Shown: positions 35,031 through 44,963, counted from the stretch's first letter. The stretch is DNA of 64,000 bases from Pedobacter sp. ISL-64 (GCF_018613605.1 NZ_JAGGPU010000001.1:186001-250000); one strand, 5' to 3'. The notes: generated by a model from the sequence alone, not told the origin. A program made the numbers and translations.

Positions 35031-36116
35031 ATGTCGAAAGAAAATAAGAATTTAAAGGTATTAGTAGTAGGCTGTGGCAATATGGGCGCTTCCCATGCCA
35101 CAGCTTATCACACCCTACCCGGTTTTGAAATTTGCGGATTGGTTTCTATCGGTAAGAGCAAAGAAAAACTTAACGAAAAATTAGGTGGACAATATGAATT
35201 GTATACTGATTTTTACGAGGCACTTGAAATAACCAAACCAGATGCCGTTTGCATTTCTACTTATCCCGATACACACGAAGCTTATGCCATAAAATCTTTC
35301 GAAAATGGTTGCCATGTGTTTATCGAAAAACCATTGGCCGATAGCGTTGAAGGTGCAATAACGGTGGCAGAAGCTGCTAAAAAAGCGAACAAAAAGTTAT
35401 TGGTGGGATATATCCTCCGCTATCATCCCTCCTGGGAGAAATTTACATCGCTGGCTCAGGAAATGGGAAAACCTTTGGTGATGCGCATGAACCTGAACCA
35501 ACAGAGCCATGGACCTAAATGGACGGTGCACCGTAACCTGATGAAAAGTTTAAGCCCAATTGTTGATTGTGCCGTTCATTATATCGATATTATGTGTCAA
35601 ATGACCCGATCGAAGCCTGTACAGGTGAGTGCCATTGGTGCCAGGCTTACTGACGATATCCCGGAGTGGAATTACAATTACGGGCAGCTGCAGATCCGTT
35701 TCGAAGATGGTTCTATTGGTTGGTACGAAGCTGGCTGGGGTCCGATGGTGAGCGATAATGCTTTTTTTATTAAAGATGTTTTTGGCCCAAAAGGATCAGT
35801 ATCTATCATGACCAAAAAAGCAGGTGCAGCCGGAAACTCTGATAACATTGATGCGCATACCAAAACCGAATCGATTAAAATACATCATGCCGATTTAGAT
35901 GCCAATGATGAATTCAGCAAAGCTGATGAATGGGTAGACCTTACTGATGAGCCCGATCATCAGGAGCTGTGCAATCGTGAGCAGCGTTATTTCTTAAAAG
36001 CCATTACAGAAGATATTGATTTGACTGATGCTACCGAAGATGCTGTAAATAGCCTGAGGATCGCTTTTGCCTGCGATGAATCGGTAAAAACCGGTGAAAT
36101 GATCCGGTTAGAATAA
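35031..36116 (+). CDS. Gfo/Idh/MocA oxidoreductase, cytoplasmic
   Basis: A 361-residue family member without a signal peptide, so cytoplasmic. The Rossmann motif is VVGCGNMGASHATAY and the catalytic-lysine motif FIEKPLADS. It would act on the sugar after import, for example reducing a 3-keto sugar to the ordinary hexose, but direction and substrate are inferred. It is the last gene of the operon, 8 bp after its neighbour. No transporter is present, so uptake must be encoded elsewhere. A repeat-rich gap follows. Confidence 0.85.
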   Translation: MSKENKNLKVLVVGCGNMGASHATAYHTLPGFEICGLVSIGKSKEKLNEKLGGQYELYTDFYEALEITKPDAVCISTYPDTHEAYAIKSFENGCHVFIEKPLADSVEGAITVAEAAKKANKKLLVGYILRYHPSWEKFTSLAQEMGKPLVMRMNLNQQSHGPKWTVHRNLMKSLSPIVDCAVHYIDIMCQMTRSKPVQVSAIGARLTDDIPEWNYNYGQLQIRFEDGSIGWYEAGWGPMVSDNAFFIKDVFGPKGSVSIMTKKAGAAGNSDNIDAHTKTESIKIHHADLDANDEFSKADEWVDLTDEPDHQELCNREQRYFLKAITEDIDLTDATEDAVNSLRIAFACDESVKTGEMIRLE

Positions 36117-36581
36117 AATTATTTCTTGTCATTTCGGTTGCTGCGGTCGTCCTGCTGAACTCGTTTCAGCATCTATGTAGCTCGAAATTTAAGGTCTAAA
36201 TGTCAGGCCTCATTTCGAGCAAGTGCAGTGATGCCGGGAAATCTTTAAATTAGTGTGCCAGATGGTAACATCTGACACCACAAAAAAAATCTCGTCATTT
36301 CGATTGGAAAACACTGAAATGCCTGTCCCTTAGGCCTATTGCACAAGCCTGCTTTTCTGTTTCGTTTGCCTAAAGAATAGTCTTCAATAAACTGTTTTCC
36401 AAGTTCTGGTACTATTTCTTTGCAAAAGTCAGCAACGTTTACAAAAATTTCTATAATTTTAGCTTTGAGCCCGAGAGTGTTGTGATTTTTTAATAAACTG
36501 ATTTACAGCTGTTTGTTATTAAAGTCATGCGCTTTGCTCTCTTTTTATATACGTTTCTTATCCCTAACTCCTTTTAAAATA
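36117..36581. repeat. gap with REP-like repeats and a palindrome
   Basis: REP-like words (TTGTCATTTCGG, CTCATTTCGAGCAAGTGCAG) lie at about 36125-36245, and the palindrome GTGCCAGATG-GTAA-CATCTGACAC is at 36255-36278. The remainder to the next ATG holds no gene; a promoter for the DUF1593 gene must lie here but no convincing match is seen. Confidence 0.55.
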
Positions 36582-38012
36582 ATGAAGACAAGACTGATGC
36601 TACTTATATTAGGTAGTATACTGGCAACACACCTTACAACTTCTGGACAAACAATTGCCAAATATCGCCTCATTGCCATTACAGACATCGGAAATGAGCC
36701 TGATGATTTTATGTCGATGGTCCGGTTAATGCTATACTCCAATCAAATCAATATTGAAGGGCTCATCGCTTCAACATCCATTCATCAATCAAAAAAGGTT
36801 AGCCCAGAACTCATTGAAAAAGTTATTCATAGTTATGAGAAGGTGCAGCCTAACCTTCTAAAACATGAACCTGGATTTCCGACAGCGCAAAAATTATTAA
36901 GCCTGGTAAAAAAAGGGCTTCCGGTTTATGGGATGGAAGGCGTAGGAAAAGGCAAAGATTCGGAAGGTTCAGACTGGGTTATCAAGATGCTTGAAAAGGA
37001 TGACAGCCGCCCTTTATGGGTGACTGTTTGGGGCGGCCCGAATATACTGGCGCAAGCACTCTGGAAAATTAGGGAGACTAAAAGCGAAGGGGAAGCAAAA
37101 AGGTTGATAAGCAAGCTCAGGGTATACACGATTTCGGACCAGGATAATTCGGGGCCATGGATACGCAAGAATTTTCCTGGCCTTTTCTACATCGCAAGCC
37201 CGGGAAATTATTATACAGCTACATGGTCAGCTATCTTAAGCGTATTCCCCGGCGCTAACAACGAAGTTGTGAGTAATGATTGGCTTGCGCGAAATATCCA
37301 GCAGGGACATGGGCCGCTCGGGGCAATCTATCCTGATGTGTCTTTTGGCATGGAGGGTGATACCCCGTCATGGCTTTCGCTGATTCCCAATGGACTGAAC
37401 AACCCAGAACATCCAAATTGGGGAGGTTGGGGCGGACGTTATGAATTTTACAAACCACCCTTTGACCCCAAGGTAAAATGGATTGTTCCGCTGGAAGAAG
37501 AGACGAGACCGTTTTGGACAAATGCCGAAGACGAATATACACCTTGGGTGCCAGGCAAATGGGGGAGCGCCATTGTAAAAGACACAGGTACCTACAAAAA
37601 CAACCATGTAACGATTTGGAGATGGAGAGCAGAAATCCAGAATGATTTTGCGGCAAGAATGGCTTGGTGCAATACGGATTATAAAGCTGCTAATCATCCA
37701 CCTGTTGTGAAACTCAATACGCCTGAACAGCTCAAGGTAAAATCCGGCGAGACATTTAGTCTTGACGGCAGTGAATCCTATGATCCCGATGGAGATGCGC
37801 TGAGTTTTCAGTGGTTTCAATACAGGGAAGCAGGAACTTTGCCTAATAAAATAGCGGTCACTCCGGCAGAAAACATGTCTGTTATTACAGAATTAAAAGC
37901 GCCAGAGGTAAATGGTCCTCAAACTACTCACTTCATTTTGAAGGTTACCGATAAAGGAACACCCCGGCTAACCCGATATAAAAGAGTAATTGTAACCATT
38001 CTTCCAAAGTAA
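36582..38012 (+). CDS. DUF1593 (nucleoside-hydrolase-like, Sde_0182 type) secreted protein
   Basis: About 476 residues from ATG 36582, with a signal peptide (MLLILGSILATHLTTSGQ). The N-terminal DUF1593 domain has the nucleoside-hydrolase calcium motif ITDIGNEPDD (about 30-40) and WVTVWGGPNILAQAL. The C-terminal 90 residues form a PKD/Ig-like beta domain (KSGETFSLDGSESYDPDGDALSF). Such proteins are linked to polysaccharide use and may cleave N- or O-glycosidic bonds; the substrate is unknown. It lies 465 bp downstream of the keto-glycoside operon on the same strand and could serve the same sugar source. A TTG at 36513 was rejected. Confidence 0.82.
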   Translation: MKTRLMLLILGSILATHLTTSGQTIAKYRLIAITDIGNEPDDFMSMVRLMLYSNQINIEGLIASTSIHQSKKVSPELIEKVIHSYEKVQPNLLKHEPGFPTAQKLLSLVKKGLPVYGMEGVGKGKDSEGSDWVIKMLEKDDSRPLWVTVWGGPNILAQALWKIRETKSEGEAKRLISKLRVYTISDQDNSGPWIRKNFPGLFYIASPGNYYTATWSAILSVFPGANNEVVSNDWLARNIQQGHGPLGAIYPDVSFGMEGDTPSWLSLIPNGLNNPEHPNWGGWGGRYEFYKPPFDPKVKWIVPLEEETRPFWTNAEDEYTPWVPGKWGSAIVKDTGTYKNNHVTIWRWRAEIQNDFAARMAWCNTDYKAANHPPVVKLNTPEQLKVKSGETFSLDGSESYDPDGDALSFQWFQYREAGTLPNKIAVTPAENMSVITELKAPEVNGPQTTHFILKVTDKGTPRLTRYKRVIVTILPK

Positions 38013-38030
38013 TGAACGATAAGGACATGG

Positions 38031-38146
38031 CATCATTTCGACTGGAATGCAGTGAAATGGAGAAATCTTTAAACTATGCTTGTTGGGATAGTTTAAAGAT
38101 TTTGCTTCGCAGAGCCTTCGGGTTCTCGACTGCGGTTGAAATGACG
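38031..38146. repeat. REP-like inverted repeat
   Basis: CATCATTTCGACTGGAATGC is answered by GACTGCGGTTGAAATGACGC, with an inner AATCTTTAAACTAT/ATAGTTTAAAGATT pair. It sits just after the DUF1593 gene and would form a hairpin of over 100 nt. The rest of the gap to 38389 shows nothing else. Confidence 0.7.
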
Positions 38147-38389
38147 CTTTATCCTAAACTGTCACCTTAGCTCTTTTGTTTTTTTAAAGCTGAATTCGCG
38201 AAATGACGGAATTATTGCCTGTGGACCTTCAAAAGGTACTCCCTAAGTTTTTTATATTCTCCTTTTGCCCTTCCTCAGCATTATAGACTTAAACCATCGT
38301 TTCGCGTACAGTAATGAGCCGTGTTTTTCTTGCTTATTTTTAATCTAAATTGCTTTGATTCAGATTTGTTTTTTTTCTATAATTACAAA

Positions 38390-41300
38390 ATGAAATTTAA
38401 ACTATTAATTCTCTCAATTCTTGTTTCTTCGTCTATTCAGGCACAAACAAATTTGAACCCAGGTTGGGAATATTTTTTTAAAAACAACCGGACAGCGGCA
38501 CGCGATTTTTTTACGAAGGCAGCACTTAAACCTGCATTTTCAGATGAAGCAAATGTTGCATTATCTATGATGACTGAAATGGACCGGCCAGCCAAAGAAG
38601 GTTTTAACTACTTAAATAAATTATCCAATACGGCTAAAAACCCACAACCATATCTTGTTGCACTTTGGAGCGATTTGCCCAATAATGCGTCGAAGATAAA
38701 GACGGCCGACCAGTTGGAATTTTATAAAAAACTGGCAGCGAGAAAAGATGTTGACGGCACCATCAATGCATTGGCCTATGCATCGTTAGGTTCGCATTTT
38801 GAAGAGGAAAAACAATATGCCGAAGCTGATCAGTATTTCAATAAGATTGGCGAAATTGAAAATTGGTTAATCACGGGTGAATATGAAAATATTTCGACCA
38901 GCGGTTTCGATAAACTGTACGATGATATTTTAGCCCATCCAGAACTTAATTATGTTTTTACGGGTAAAAAGAACCGAAAATTTAGCTGGAGAACGGTACC
39001 TTATGTACGGCATGATAAATGGTTCGATTTTACCTATTATAACACTTATGAAAATGCATTACAGTTTGCCCAAACATTTGTTAATGCACCTGCAAGTACA
39101 GTAGCGCAATTAAGAATCGGAGTATCCGGATCGGTAAAGGTTTGGTTAAATGATCAGCTTTTAATCAGCGAATCAGAAGAAAGAAACAACGATCTTGACG
39201 CTTACATTGTGCCAGTTAAATTAAATCAGGGCTATAACCGCATTTTGGTGCAGATAGGCGAGAGCTATGCGGGTAGATCGAATTTTATGCTGCGGTTAAC
39301 TGATGCCAACGGAACACCAATAAACAACCTTTCTACTACCAGCACACCACAGGCATATTCACAAGAAACAAACCCTGTACCAGTTCAGCTAAAACCACTT
39401 GGATTTAAATATTTCGAAGATGCCCTGAAAGCAAAACCACAGAGCTATTTAAATCAGTTAATGATGGCTAAGCTTTATTTGCGTTTAGGAAATGTGTTCG
39501 ATGCAAGGTTGATCCTGGAGAAACTTAAAAAACGTTTTCCTGAAAGTACCTATCTCAACCTGATGATGATAGAACTGTTTGTTAAAGCTGATAATAGAAC
39601 CGGAATTGAAACCCTCAGAGAAGAAATTAAAACACACGATCCGGAGTGTTTGCTAGCCCTGGAGCTTGTATATGCCGAGCATTTCCAACAGAACGATTAC
39701 GTGAGGGCAAAAGAAGTTCTTGCTAAACTGGAAAAAATTTATGGCGAGAATGAAACGGTGTTGATGAAAAAACTAAATATACTTGGCCAAGAGAAAAAAC
39801 AACCTGAAATTATAGACCTGGTGGAGAAAATTTATCCACAATATTTAAATTCAGCAGATATTATCAATTTAAAATACCTTATCGAAGTGCAGATTAGGAA
39901 AAACCCTAAGGCGATTGATATTTTGCAAAAATATATTGATGAAAATAACGATTACAAGGCTGCTAAATATGTGGCAAAGCTGCATTTTGATAAAGGAGAA
40001 ACCGATGCAGGTATAGATATTTACAAAAAGGAATTGCAGAACGATCCGATCGGATTTTCGATCTACACTGACCTAGCTGGCATTTATTATCAGTTGCAAC
40101 AATACGATGAGGCAGAAAAATTATATTTAAAAGTGCTCGAGATCGATCCAAACAATGCTTTTGTATATTCTCAGTTAGGTACACTGTATAATGCAAATAA
40201 ACAGAAAGAGAAAAGTATTAAGGCATACGAAAAGAGTTTACAGATCGACCCGAATAATTACACTGTTATCCAGTTATTAAGAACACTTCAGGATAAAAAA
40301 GCTGTATTCGATTATTTCGATAAACCCGATGTTAAAGTGATGGTTAGCAAGGCGCCATCTAAAACAGAATATCCCGATGGGCAGGTTGTGGTTTTGAATA
40401 ATGAAGTACAGAAAGTTGTTTATGAAAACGGTGGATCAGAAGAGAAACACTTTTTTACTGCAAAAATACTGACTCAAAAAGGCCTTGAAAGCTTTAAAGA
40501 ATATGCTATTTCATATAACAATGATCAGAATTATGCTGTCGAAATAGCTGAGGTAATAAAAGCAAATGGCACAAAAGTTCCTGCCGAAACCAATAACAAT
40601 GAGTTGGTATTTACAAACCTCGAAATAGGTGATGTAATTAATATCCGCTATAAAATAGAAAATTTCCATGTTGGGACAATGTCTACCCACTTCTGGGACT
40701 CTTTCTATTTTAGCGATGGTTTGGATAACCTTAATATTAAGTATTCATTGTTAATCCACCGCGATAAAGCTTTTAAATATGTTTTCTCACAGCAGGACAT
40801 TGCTCCTGTTAAAACGGCAAAAGACGAGTTTGACCTGTATGTATGGGGAAAAAATAAACAGGAAGCTTTGAGGTATGAGGATAAAATGCCTCCAATGGAT
40901 GACGTAACAAACATGCTTTATTTATCATCTATTCCCGACTGGAAATTTATTGCAGACTGGTATGACAATATTGCATCGGCTAAAGCACGGAGCAGTTATG
41001 AAATAAAAACAGTAGTAAACGATTTGTTTACAGGTAAAAGTAATTTAGATGATTTAACCAAAATCAAGATGATTTATAATTACATCATTACCAACATCGC
41101 ATACAGCTCCGTATCGTTTAGGCAGAGTGGTATTATTCCTCAAAACCCGTCAACGGTTATTAATACAAGAATTGGCGATTGTAAAGATGTATCTACACTT
41201 TTTGTGAGTATGTGCAAAGAAGCTGGAATTACAGCGACGCTGGCTTTGGCAAACACCAGAGATCGTGGGCAGAATACGTTATTGTTACCCAGTATAGAAT

Positions 41301-42118
41301 TTAATCACTGTATTGCCAAATCTACTATAGGAGGGAAAGATTACTGGGTAGAGCTTACTTCCGGAACATTGCCTTTTAATACTTTCAGCAATACTTTCTT
41401 AGGATCTAATATCCTCGAAATTAATAAAACGAGCACAGCACTCACTAAGTTTAATCCGGGTATAAGAGGAAGAAATATGATGGGTTATAAAACCGAGGTT
41501 AAGCTGGAAAATGCCGATATGACGGTTAAGGAAACCAATTGGAATACCGGATCAATGTCTAGCTATATCAGAAGTGTTTTTAACGATTTGAGCAGTGCAG
41601 ATCAAATCAAGAAAATGAAAGAAGATTTAACCGGTATCTATCCAGAAAACGAGATTTTTAACCTTAGTTTTACCAACCTCAATACCTCAAAATCTACTTC
41701 AGATACTGTGGGAACAGCCTGTTCGTACAAATTGCTCAATGTAAGCAAAAGTGTAGCAGGCATGTCGATATTCTCTATTCCATGGTCAAACAAATCGTAT
41801 GCAACGGCTTTACAGGTGGTTTCGCCGCGGAAATTTGGTATCGATCTTACCCAATTGTTTGGTGTTGATGAGTCTAATCAGGAATTATCGTTAGAGCTTC
41901 CAACCGGAAAAGCTATGGTTCAGCCTTTTAAAGCGGTTCAACTGAGCAATGATTTTGTCGATTTTAAACTAGAGAGTGTACAACAAGGAAATAAACTCGT
42001 TTTAAAGCGGAGTTTTGCATTAAAGAAAGATTATGTCCCTTTGGATAAGATCGATCAGTTTAAGGCTTTTTATAAAGAAATGGCTGAGGCTGATGATCAG
42101 CAACTGGCTATGAAATAA
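38390..42118 (+). CDS. TPR-DUF3857-transglutaminase-like secreted protein
   Basis: About 1242 residues from ATG 38390, with a signal peptide (LLILSILVSSSIQAQ). Residues about 40-640 contain TPR repeats (YDEAEKLYLKVLEIDPNNAFVYSQLG is a clear one), about 660-830 a DUF3857 domain, and about 900-1000 a papain-like transglutaminase domain with Cys in RIGDCKDVS and His in EFNHCIA. The third residue is Glu (VELT) rather than the usual Asp, so catalysis is uncertain. The arrangement is common in Bacteroidota and is thought to act in the periplasm, but no reaction is established. It is a single gene. Confidence 0.85.
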   Translation: MKFKLLILSILVSSSIQAQTNLNPGWEYFFKNNRTAARDFFTKAALKPAFSDEANVALSMMTEMDRPAKEGFNYLNKLSNTAKNPQPYLVALWSDLPNNASKIKTADQLEFYKKLAARKDVDGTINALAYASLGSHFEEEKQYAEADQYFNKIGEIENWLITGEYENISTSGFDKLYDDILAHPELNYVFTGKKNRKFSWRTVPYVRHDKWFDFTYYNTYENALQFAQTFVNAPASTVAQLRIGVSGSVKVWLNDQLLISESEERNNDLDAYIVPVKLNQGYNRILVQIGESYAGRSNFMLRLTDANGTPINNLSTTSTPQAYSQETNPVPVQLKPLGFKYFEDALKAKPQSYLNQLMMAKLYLRLGNVFDARLILEKLKKRFPESTYLNLMMIELFVKADNRTGIETLREEIKTHDPECLLALELVYAEHFQQNDYVRAKEVLAKLEKIYGENETVLMKKLNILGQEKKQPEIIDLVEKIYPQYLNSADIINLKYLIEVQIRKNPKAIDILQKYIDENNDYKAAKYVAKLHFDKGETDAGIDIYKKELQNDPIGFSIYTDLAGIYYQLQQYDEAEKLYLKVLEIDPNNAFVYSQLGTLYNANKQKEKSIKAYEKSLQIDPNNYTVIQLLRTLQDKKAVFDYFDKPDVKVMVSKAPSKTEYPDGQVVVLNNEVQKVVYENGGSEEKHFFTAKILTQKGLESFKEYAISYNNDQNYAVEIAEVIKANGTKVPAETNNNELVFTNLEIGDVINIRYKIENFHVGTMSTHFWDSFYFSDGLDNLNIKYSLLIHRDKAFKYVFSQQDIAPVKTAKDEFDLYVWGKNKQEALRYEDKMPPMDDVTNMLYLSSIPDWKFIADWYDNIASAKARSSYEIKTVVNDLFTGKSNLDDLTKIKMIYNYIITNIAYSSVSFRQSGIIPQNPSTVINTRIGDCKDVSTLFVSMCKEAGITATLALANTRDRGQNTLLLPSIEFNHCIAKSTIGGKDYWVELTSGTLPFNTFSNTFLGSNILEINKTSTALTKFNPGIRGRNMMGYKTEVKLENADMTVKETNWNTGSMSSYIRSVFNDLSSADQIKKMKEDLTGIYPENEIFNLSFTNLNTSKSTSDTVGTACSYKLLNVSKSVAGMSIFSIPWSNKSYATALQVVSPRKFGIDLTQLFGVDESNQELSLELPTGKAMVQPFKAVQLSNDFVDFKLESVQQGNKLVLKRSFALKKDYVPLDKIDQFKAFYKEMAEADDQQLAMK

Positions 42119-42130
42119 GAACAACTTAGA

Positions 42131-42262
42131 GAGGTTGTATCATAAATGTATTTTATCCTTAGATTTTTGTCATGTTGAGCTTGTCGAAACACATAAAAGC
42201 ATATTTAACTAAGTCCTTCGACAGGCTCAGGATGACAAATTCCATATTTATGATACAAACCC
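42131..42262. repeat. nested MITE-like inverted repeat
   Basis: Outer arms GGTTGTATCATAAAT (about 42133-42147) and ATTTATGATACAAACC (42247-42262). Inner arms TTTGTCATGTTGAGCTTGTC (42166-42185) and GACAGGCTCAGGATGACAAA (42220-42239). The whole could fold as one 130-nt hairpin between convergent genes. Confidence 0.7.
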
Positions 42263-42321
42263 TTTAAGTTATATAGAAAATTACTAAACAAACTTAGCTA
42301 CATCTCAATAGCAAATTCGGG

Positions 42322-43056
42322 TTACCACGGACTAATGCCAGTCTCTGGGGCATTATCGTCACTAAAGAATTGCCCTGTTGGCCCATCTGGCCGCAATGTA
42401 GCTGCTTTTACCACTCTTGCTGCTGCATCTGGTACAGTTCCCGGGCCCGAGTGATGGTTAAAATCTGTTGCTGTATAACCTGGATCGACTGCATTTACCT
42501 TAAATGGAGTACCTTGCAAGTTATTGGCCAATACAATGGTATACGCATTAAGGGCGGCTTTCGAAGAAACGTAATCCACAGGTTTCACACTATAGTATTT
42601 CCATGTAGGATCGTTATGCAAGGCAAGCGAACCTAAACCGGAGGTAACGTTAACGGTTCTTGGTTCTGGCGATTGTCTCAATAGATTTATAAATGTTTGC
42701 GTTACTGTAATTACACCAAAAAAGTTGGTTTCAAATACTTGTTTAAATACACTAATTTCGGTTTCCAATGCATTTTGCATGGAACCACTAATACCAGCGT
42801 TGTTGATCAATACATCGAGTACCTTGGTTTTCTGACCAAGCAATTCTCCTGCGGCTTTAATTGATTCGATGTTATCTACGTCAATTTCTATGGGCTCTAC
42901 CTCAGTTAATCCCTCTGATTTTAGTTGATTTATGGCTTGTTCACCTTTTTTGATATCTCTACAGCCTAGAAATACGTAATATCCTTGCTGTAATAACAGT
43001 CTGGCTGTTTCAAAGCCAATGCTTTTGTTTGCTCCTGTAATCAGTACTGTTTTCAT
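42322..43056 (-). CDS. short-chain dehydrogenase/reductase
   Basis: About 244 residues from ATG 43056 (MKTVLITGANKSIG). Classical SDR: cofactor motif GANKSIGFE, NNAG in VLINNAGIS, Ser in NVTSGLGS and YxxxK in YVSSKAAL. The substrate is unknown. The ATG at 43098 would add 14 residues but precedes the -7 element TACATTTG (43061-43068), which ends 4 nt before the chosen ATG. The AraC gene upstream on the same strand is a likely regulator. The same SDR-AraC pairing occurs at 22879-24699. Confidence 0.87.
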   Translation of the reverse strand: MKTVLITGANKSIGFETARLLLQQGYYVFLGCRDIKKGEQAINQLKSEGLTEVEPIEIDVDNIESIKAAGELLGQKTKVLDVLINNAGISGSMQNALETEISVFKQVFETNFFGVITVTQTFINLLRQSPEPRTVNVTSGLGSLALHNDPTWKYYSVKPVDYVSSKAALNAYTIVLANNLQGTPFKVNAVDPGYTATDFNHHSGPGTVPDAAARVVKAATLRPDGPTGQFFSDDNAPETGISPW

Positions 43057-43107
43057 AGTACAAATGTATAATGGGTGCGTTATCTGGCTAGAACACATCC
43101 AATGGTA

Positions 43108-43998
43108 TTAATGGTACATTTCGCGGATATTAGCTCTGTACGTAGCGGGCGTTACACCAGTTTCCCGTTTAAAAAAGCGGTTAAAATAAGAGGTATCAGA
43201 GAAACCTAAGTCAAAGGCAATTTCTTTTAAAGAATGCTCTGTGTGAAAGAGCAACCGTTGAGCCTCCAGTACCAATCGTTCATGGATATGTTTAATGGCT
43301 GGTTTGCCACTTTGTATTTTCACCACCTCGCTTAAATGTCCGGCAGAAATATTCAACAATGAGGCATAATCGCCCACTTCGTGCAGTTCGCGATAATTTT
43401 CATCTATTTTTGCCTGAAAACTTTTCAGTAAAAGTTTATCTGCGGAATGATCACTTTCTTTAAACTGTTCGGTATACAGCCGACTTAAATAGGTAAGCAG
43501 CACGGTAAGGTAGGCAGTAAGCATACGCTGTTGCCATTCGCTCGGCTTTTGATATTCGGTATTGATTTTGGCGAGCATGTCCTCTACAAAGTTAAGATCA
43601 GCGGCGGTTAAGGCTAATTCATGTCCATCGTGCCGGTTTTCGATAATGGGTAGTTTACTTAATGAAGCATTTTCCTGAAGGGAGAGAAACTCTTTTGTAA
43701 AAGCAATGCCAGTGCTCCATAACTGCTTAAAACCTTCTTTTACAATGATGTGGCTTGGACCAGCAAAGTAAATGGTATTGTTTTTTAGTACATAGGGCGT
43801 CATATCAATCCATTGACGGCTATCGGACTGTCTGTTCAAAACAACCAGGTAATGATCTTTCCGGTGGGGGATAAGCAGTTCCGACTGGTTTGGTAGAGTA
43901 CCTTCGAAATGATAAACCCTGAAATTTTTATTTCCCGCTATTTCGTCGGGTTCTAAGGTATAAACAGGTAACTGTTGATTGGGATGGAGTGTTTGCAT
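43108..43998 (-). CDS. AraC family transcriptional regulator
   Basis: A 296-residue AraC/XylS protein. The N-terminal cupin-like domain (about 20-110) has LLIPHRKDHYLVV, and the C-terminal two-HTH domain (about 200-290) has VGDYASLLNISAGHLSEVVK and LKEIAFDLGFSDTSYFNRFFKRETGVTP. It lies upstream of the SDR gene on the minus strand with a 51-bp gap; that gene has its own promoter, so the regulator may activate it. The inducer is unknown. Confidence 0.88.
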   Translation of the reverse strand: MQTLHPNQQLPVYTLEPDEIAGNKNFRVYHFEGTLPNQSELLIPHRKDHYLVVLNRQSDSRQWIDMTPYVLKNNTIYFAGPSHIIVKEGFKQLWSTGIAFTKEFLSLQENASLSKLPIIENRHDGHELALTAADLNFVEDMLAKINTEYQKPSEWQQRMLTAYLTVLLTYLSRLYTEQFKESDHSADKLLLKSFQAKIDENYRELHEVGDYASLLNISAGHLSEVVKIQSGKPAIKHIHERLVLEAQRLLFHTEHSLKEIAFDLGFSDTSYFNRFFKRETGVTPATYRANIREMYH

Positions 43999-44094
43999 CG
44001 CTTAAAACAAATTGAAAGAAAAGGAATTGCCTTGATTGTGCGTGAGTAACGTCCGATATGCAATTATAGGTATAAGCCTCCGTATTGGATATAA

Positions 44095-44129
44095 AAAAAG
44101 CATCAACCTTTACCAGATTGATGCTTTTT
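44095..44129. terminator. strong hairpin with A and T tails
   Basis: AAAAAGCATCAA (44095-44106) and TTGATGCTTTTT (44118-44129) form a perfect 12-bp stem. It lies between the azoreductase stop and the AraC start, with U tracts in both directions, and probably ends the azoreductase mRNA 170 bp downstream of its stop. Confidence 0.75.
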
Positions 44130-44300
44130 CGTAGGGTGGATGGGAGTTTGTTCGAACTCTTGCAGGGGATTTTGGGTGTTGTTTCAATATTCTAACAATA
44201 ATTATTCATCGACTGCACTAACCACCTCATATTTTTTAACCGGTTTTAGCCTTAAGTAAACGGTATTGCTGCTTTATTCATGCATTATGGGTTAAAAAAA

Positions 44301-44903
44301 TTAGTCGATCACTATACTTTCAATCGCTTTGTTAAAAGCCTGATCTTTAACTCCAGGCACTTTTAGTCCTTCAGCGCGGAATACGGTTAGGTCGCTCATT
44401 CCTAAAAACCCAAGAAAGGCCTTTAAATACGGGGCAACAAAATCGTTAGCTTTCCCTGGCCCTTCAGAATAAATGTCACCTGACGACATGGCAACATAAA
44501 CTTTTTTACCTATAACCATTCCAATAGGACCATTTTCACTGTATACAAATGTTATTCCTGCCCTGGTAATATGATCAATCCATGCCTTCAGTGATGAATG
44601 AATAGTGAAATTAATCAGGGGTGCGCCGATTACGATGATATCTGCAGATAATAGTTGTTTAACCAGTGCATCTGAAAGGCTGATAGATGCTTTTTCTTCT
44701 TCAGTTAATTGATCACTTTGGATAAAGAATGTCCGCAATACTTCAGGTTTAAGGTGTGGTATATCAACATCTACCAGATTGAGTTCTTCAACCGTACTGC
44801 CAGGATATTTGTTCTGGATTTCTTCAACAATGGCATCACCCAATTTAATGCTGTACGATATTACGCCCTGTATGCTTGATTTTAAATGAAGGATATGTTT
44901 CAT
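44301..44903 (-). CDS. azoR: FMN-dependent NADH-azoreductase
   Basis: A 200-residue flavodoxin-fold protein of the AzoR/AcpD group: N-terminal FMN loop SSIQGVISYSIKLGDAI, the GAPLINFTIHSSLKAWIDH helix and the flavin-binding SSGDIYSEG. It reduces quinones and azo compounds with NADH, protecting against electrophiles. It is divergent from an HxlR regulator with two TTAC...GTAA dyads between them, a pairing matching the YodB/azoreductase logic of other bacteria. Start: ATG 44903. Confidence 0.9.
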   Translation of the reverse strand: MKHILHLKSSIQGVISYSIKLGDAIVEEIQNKYPGSTVEELNLVDVDIPHLKPEVLRTFFIQSDQLTEEEKASISLSDALVKQLLSADIIVIGAPLINFTIHSSLKAWIDHITRAGITFVYSENGPIGMVIGKKVYVAMSSGDIYSEGPGKANDFVAPYLKAFLGFLGMSDLTVFRAEGLKVPGVKDQAFNKAIESIVID

Positions 44904-44963
44904 AAAATTTTATTAATTAATGAAAAGCAAAACTAGGCTTACCGGTTGATAAAAAGTTACGCA

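Noticed and set aside
44145..44180. tRNA-like T-arm (GAGTTTGTTCGAACTC)
   Set aside because: Only a T-loop-like word is present; no acceptor or anticodon arm can be folded around it.
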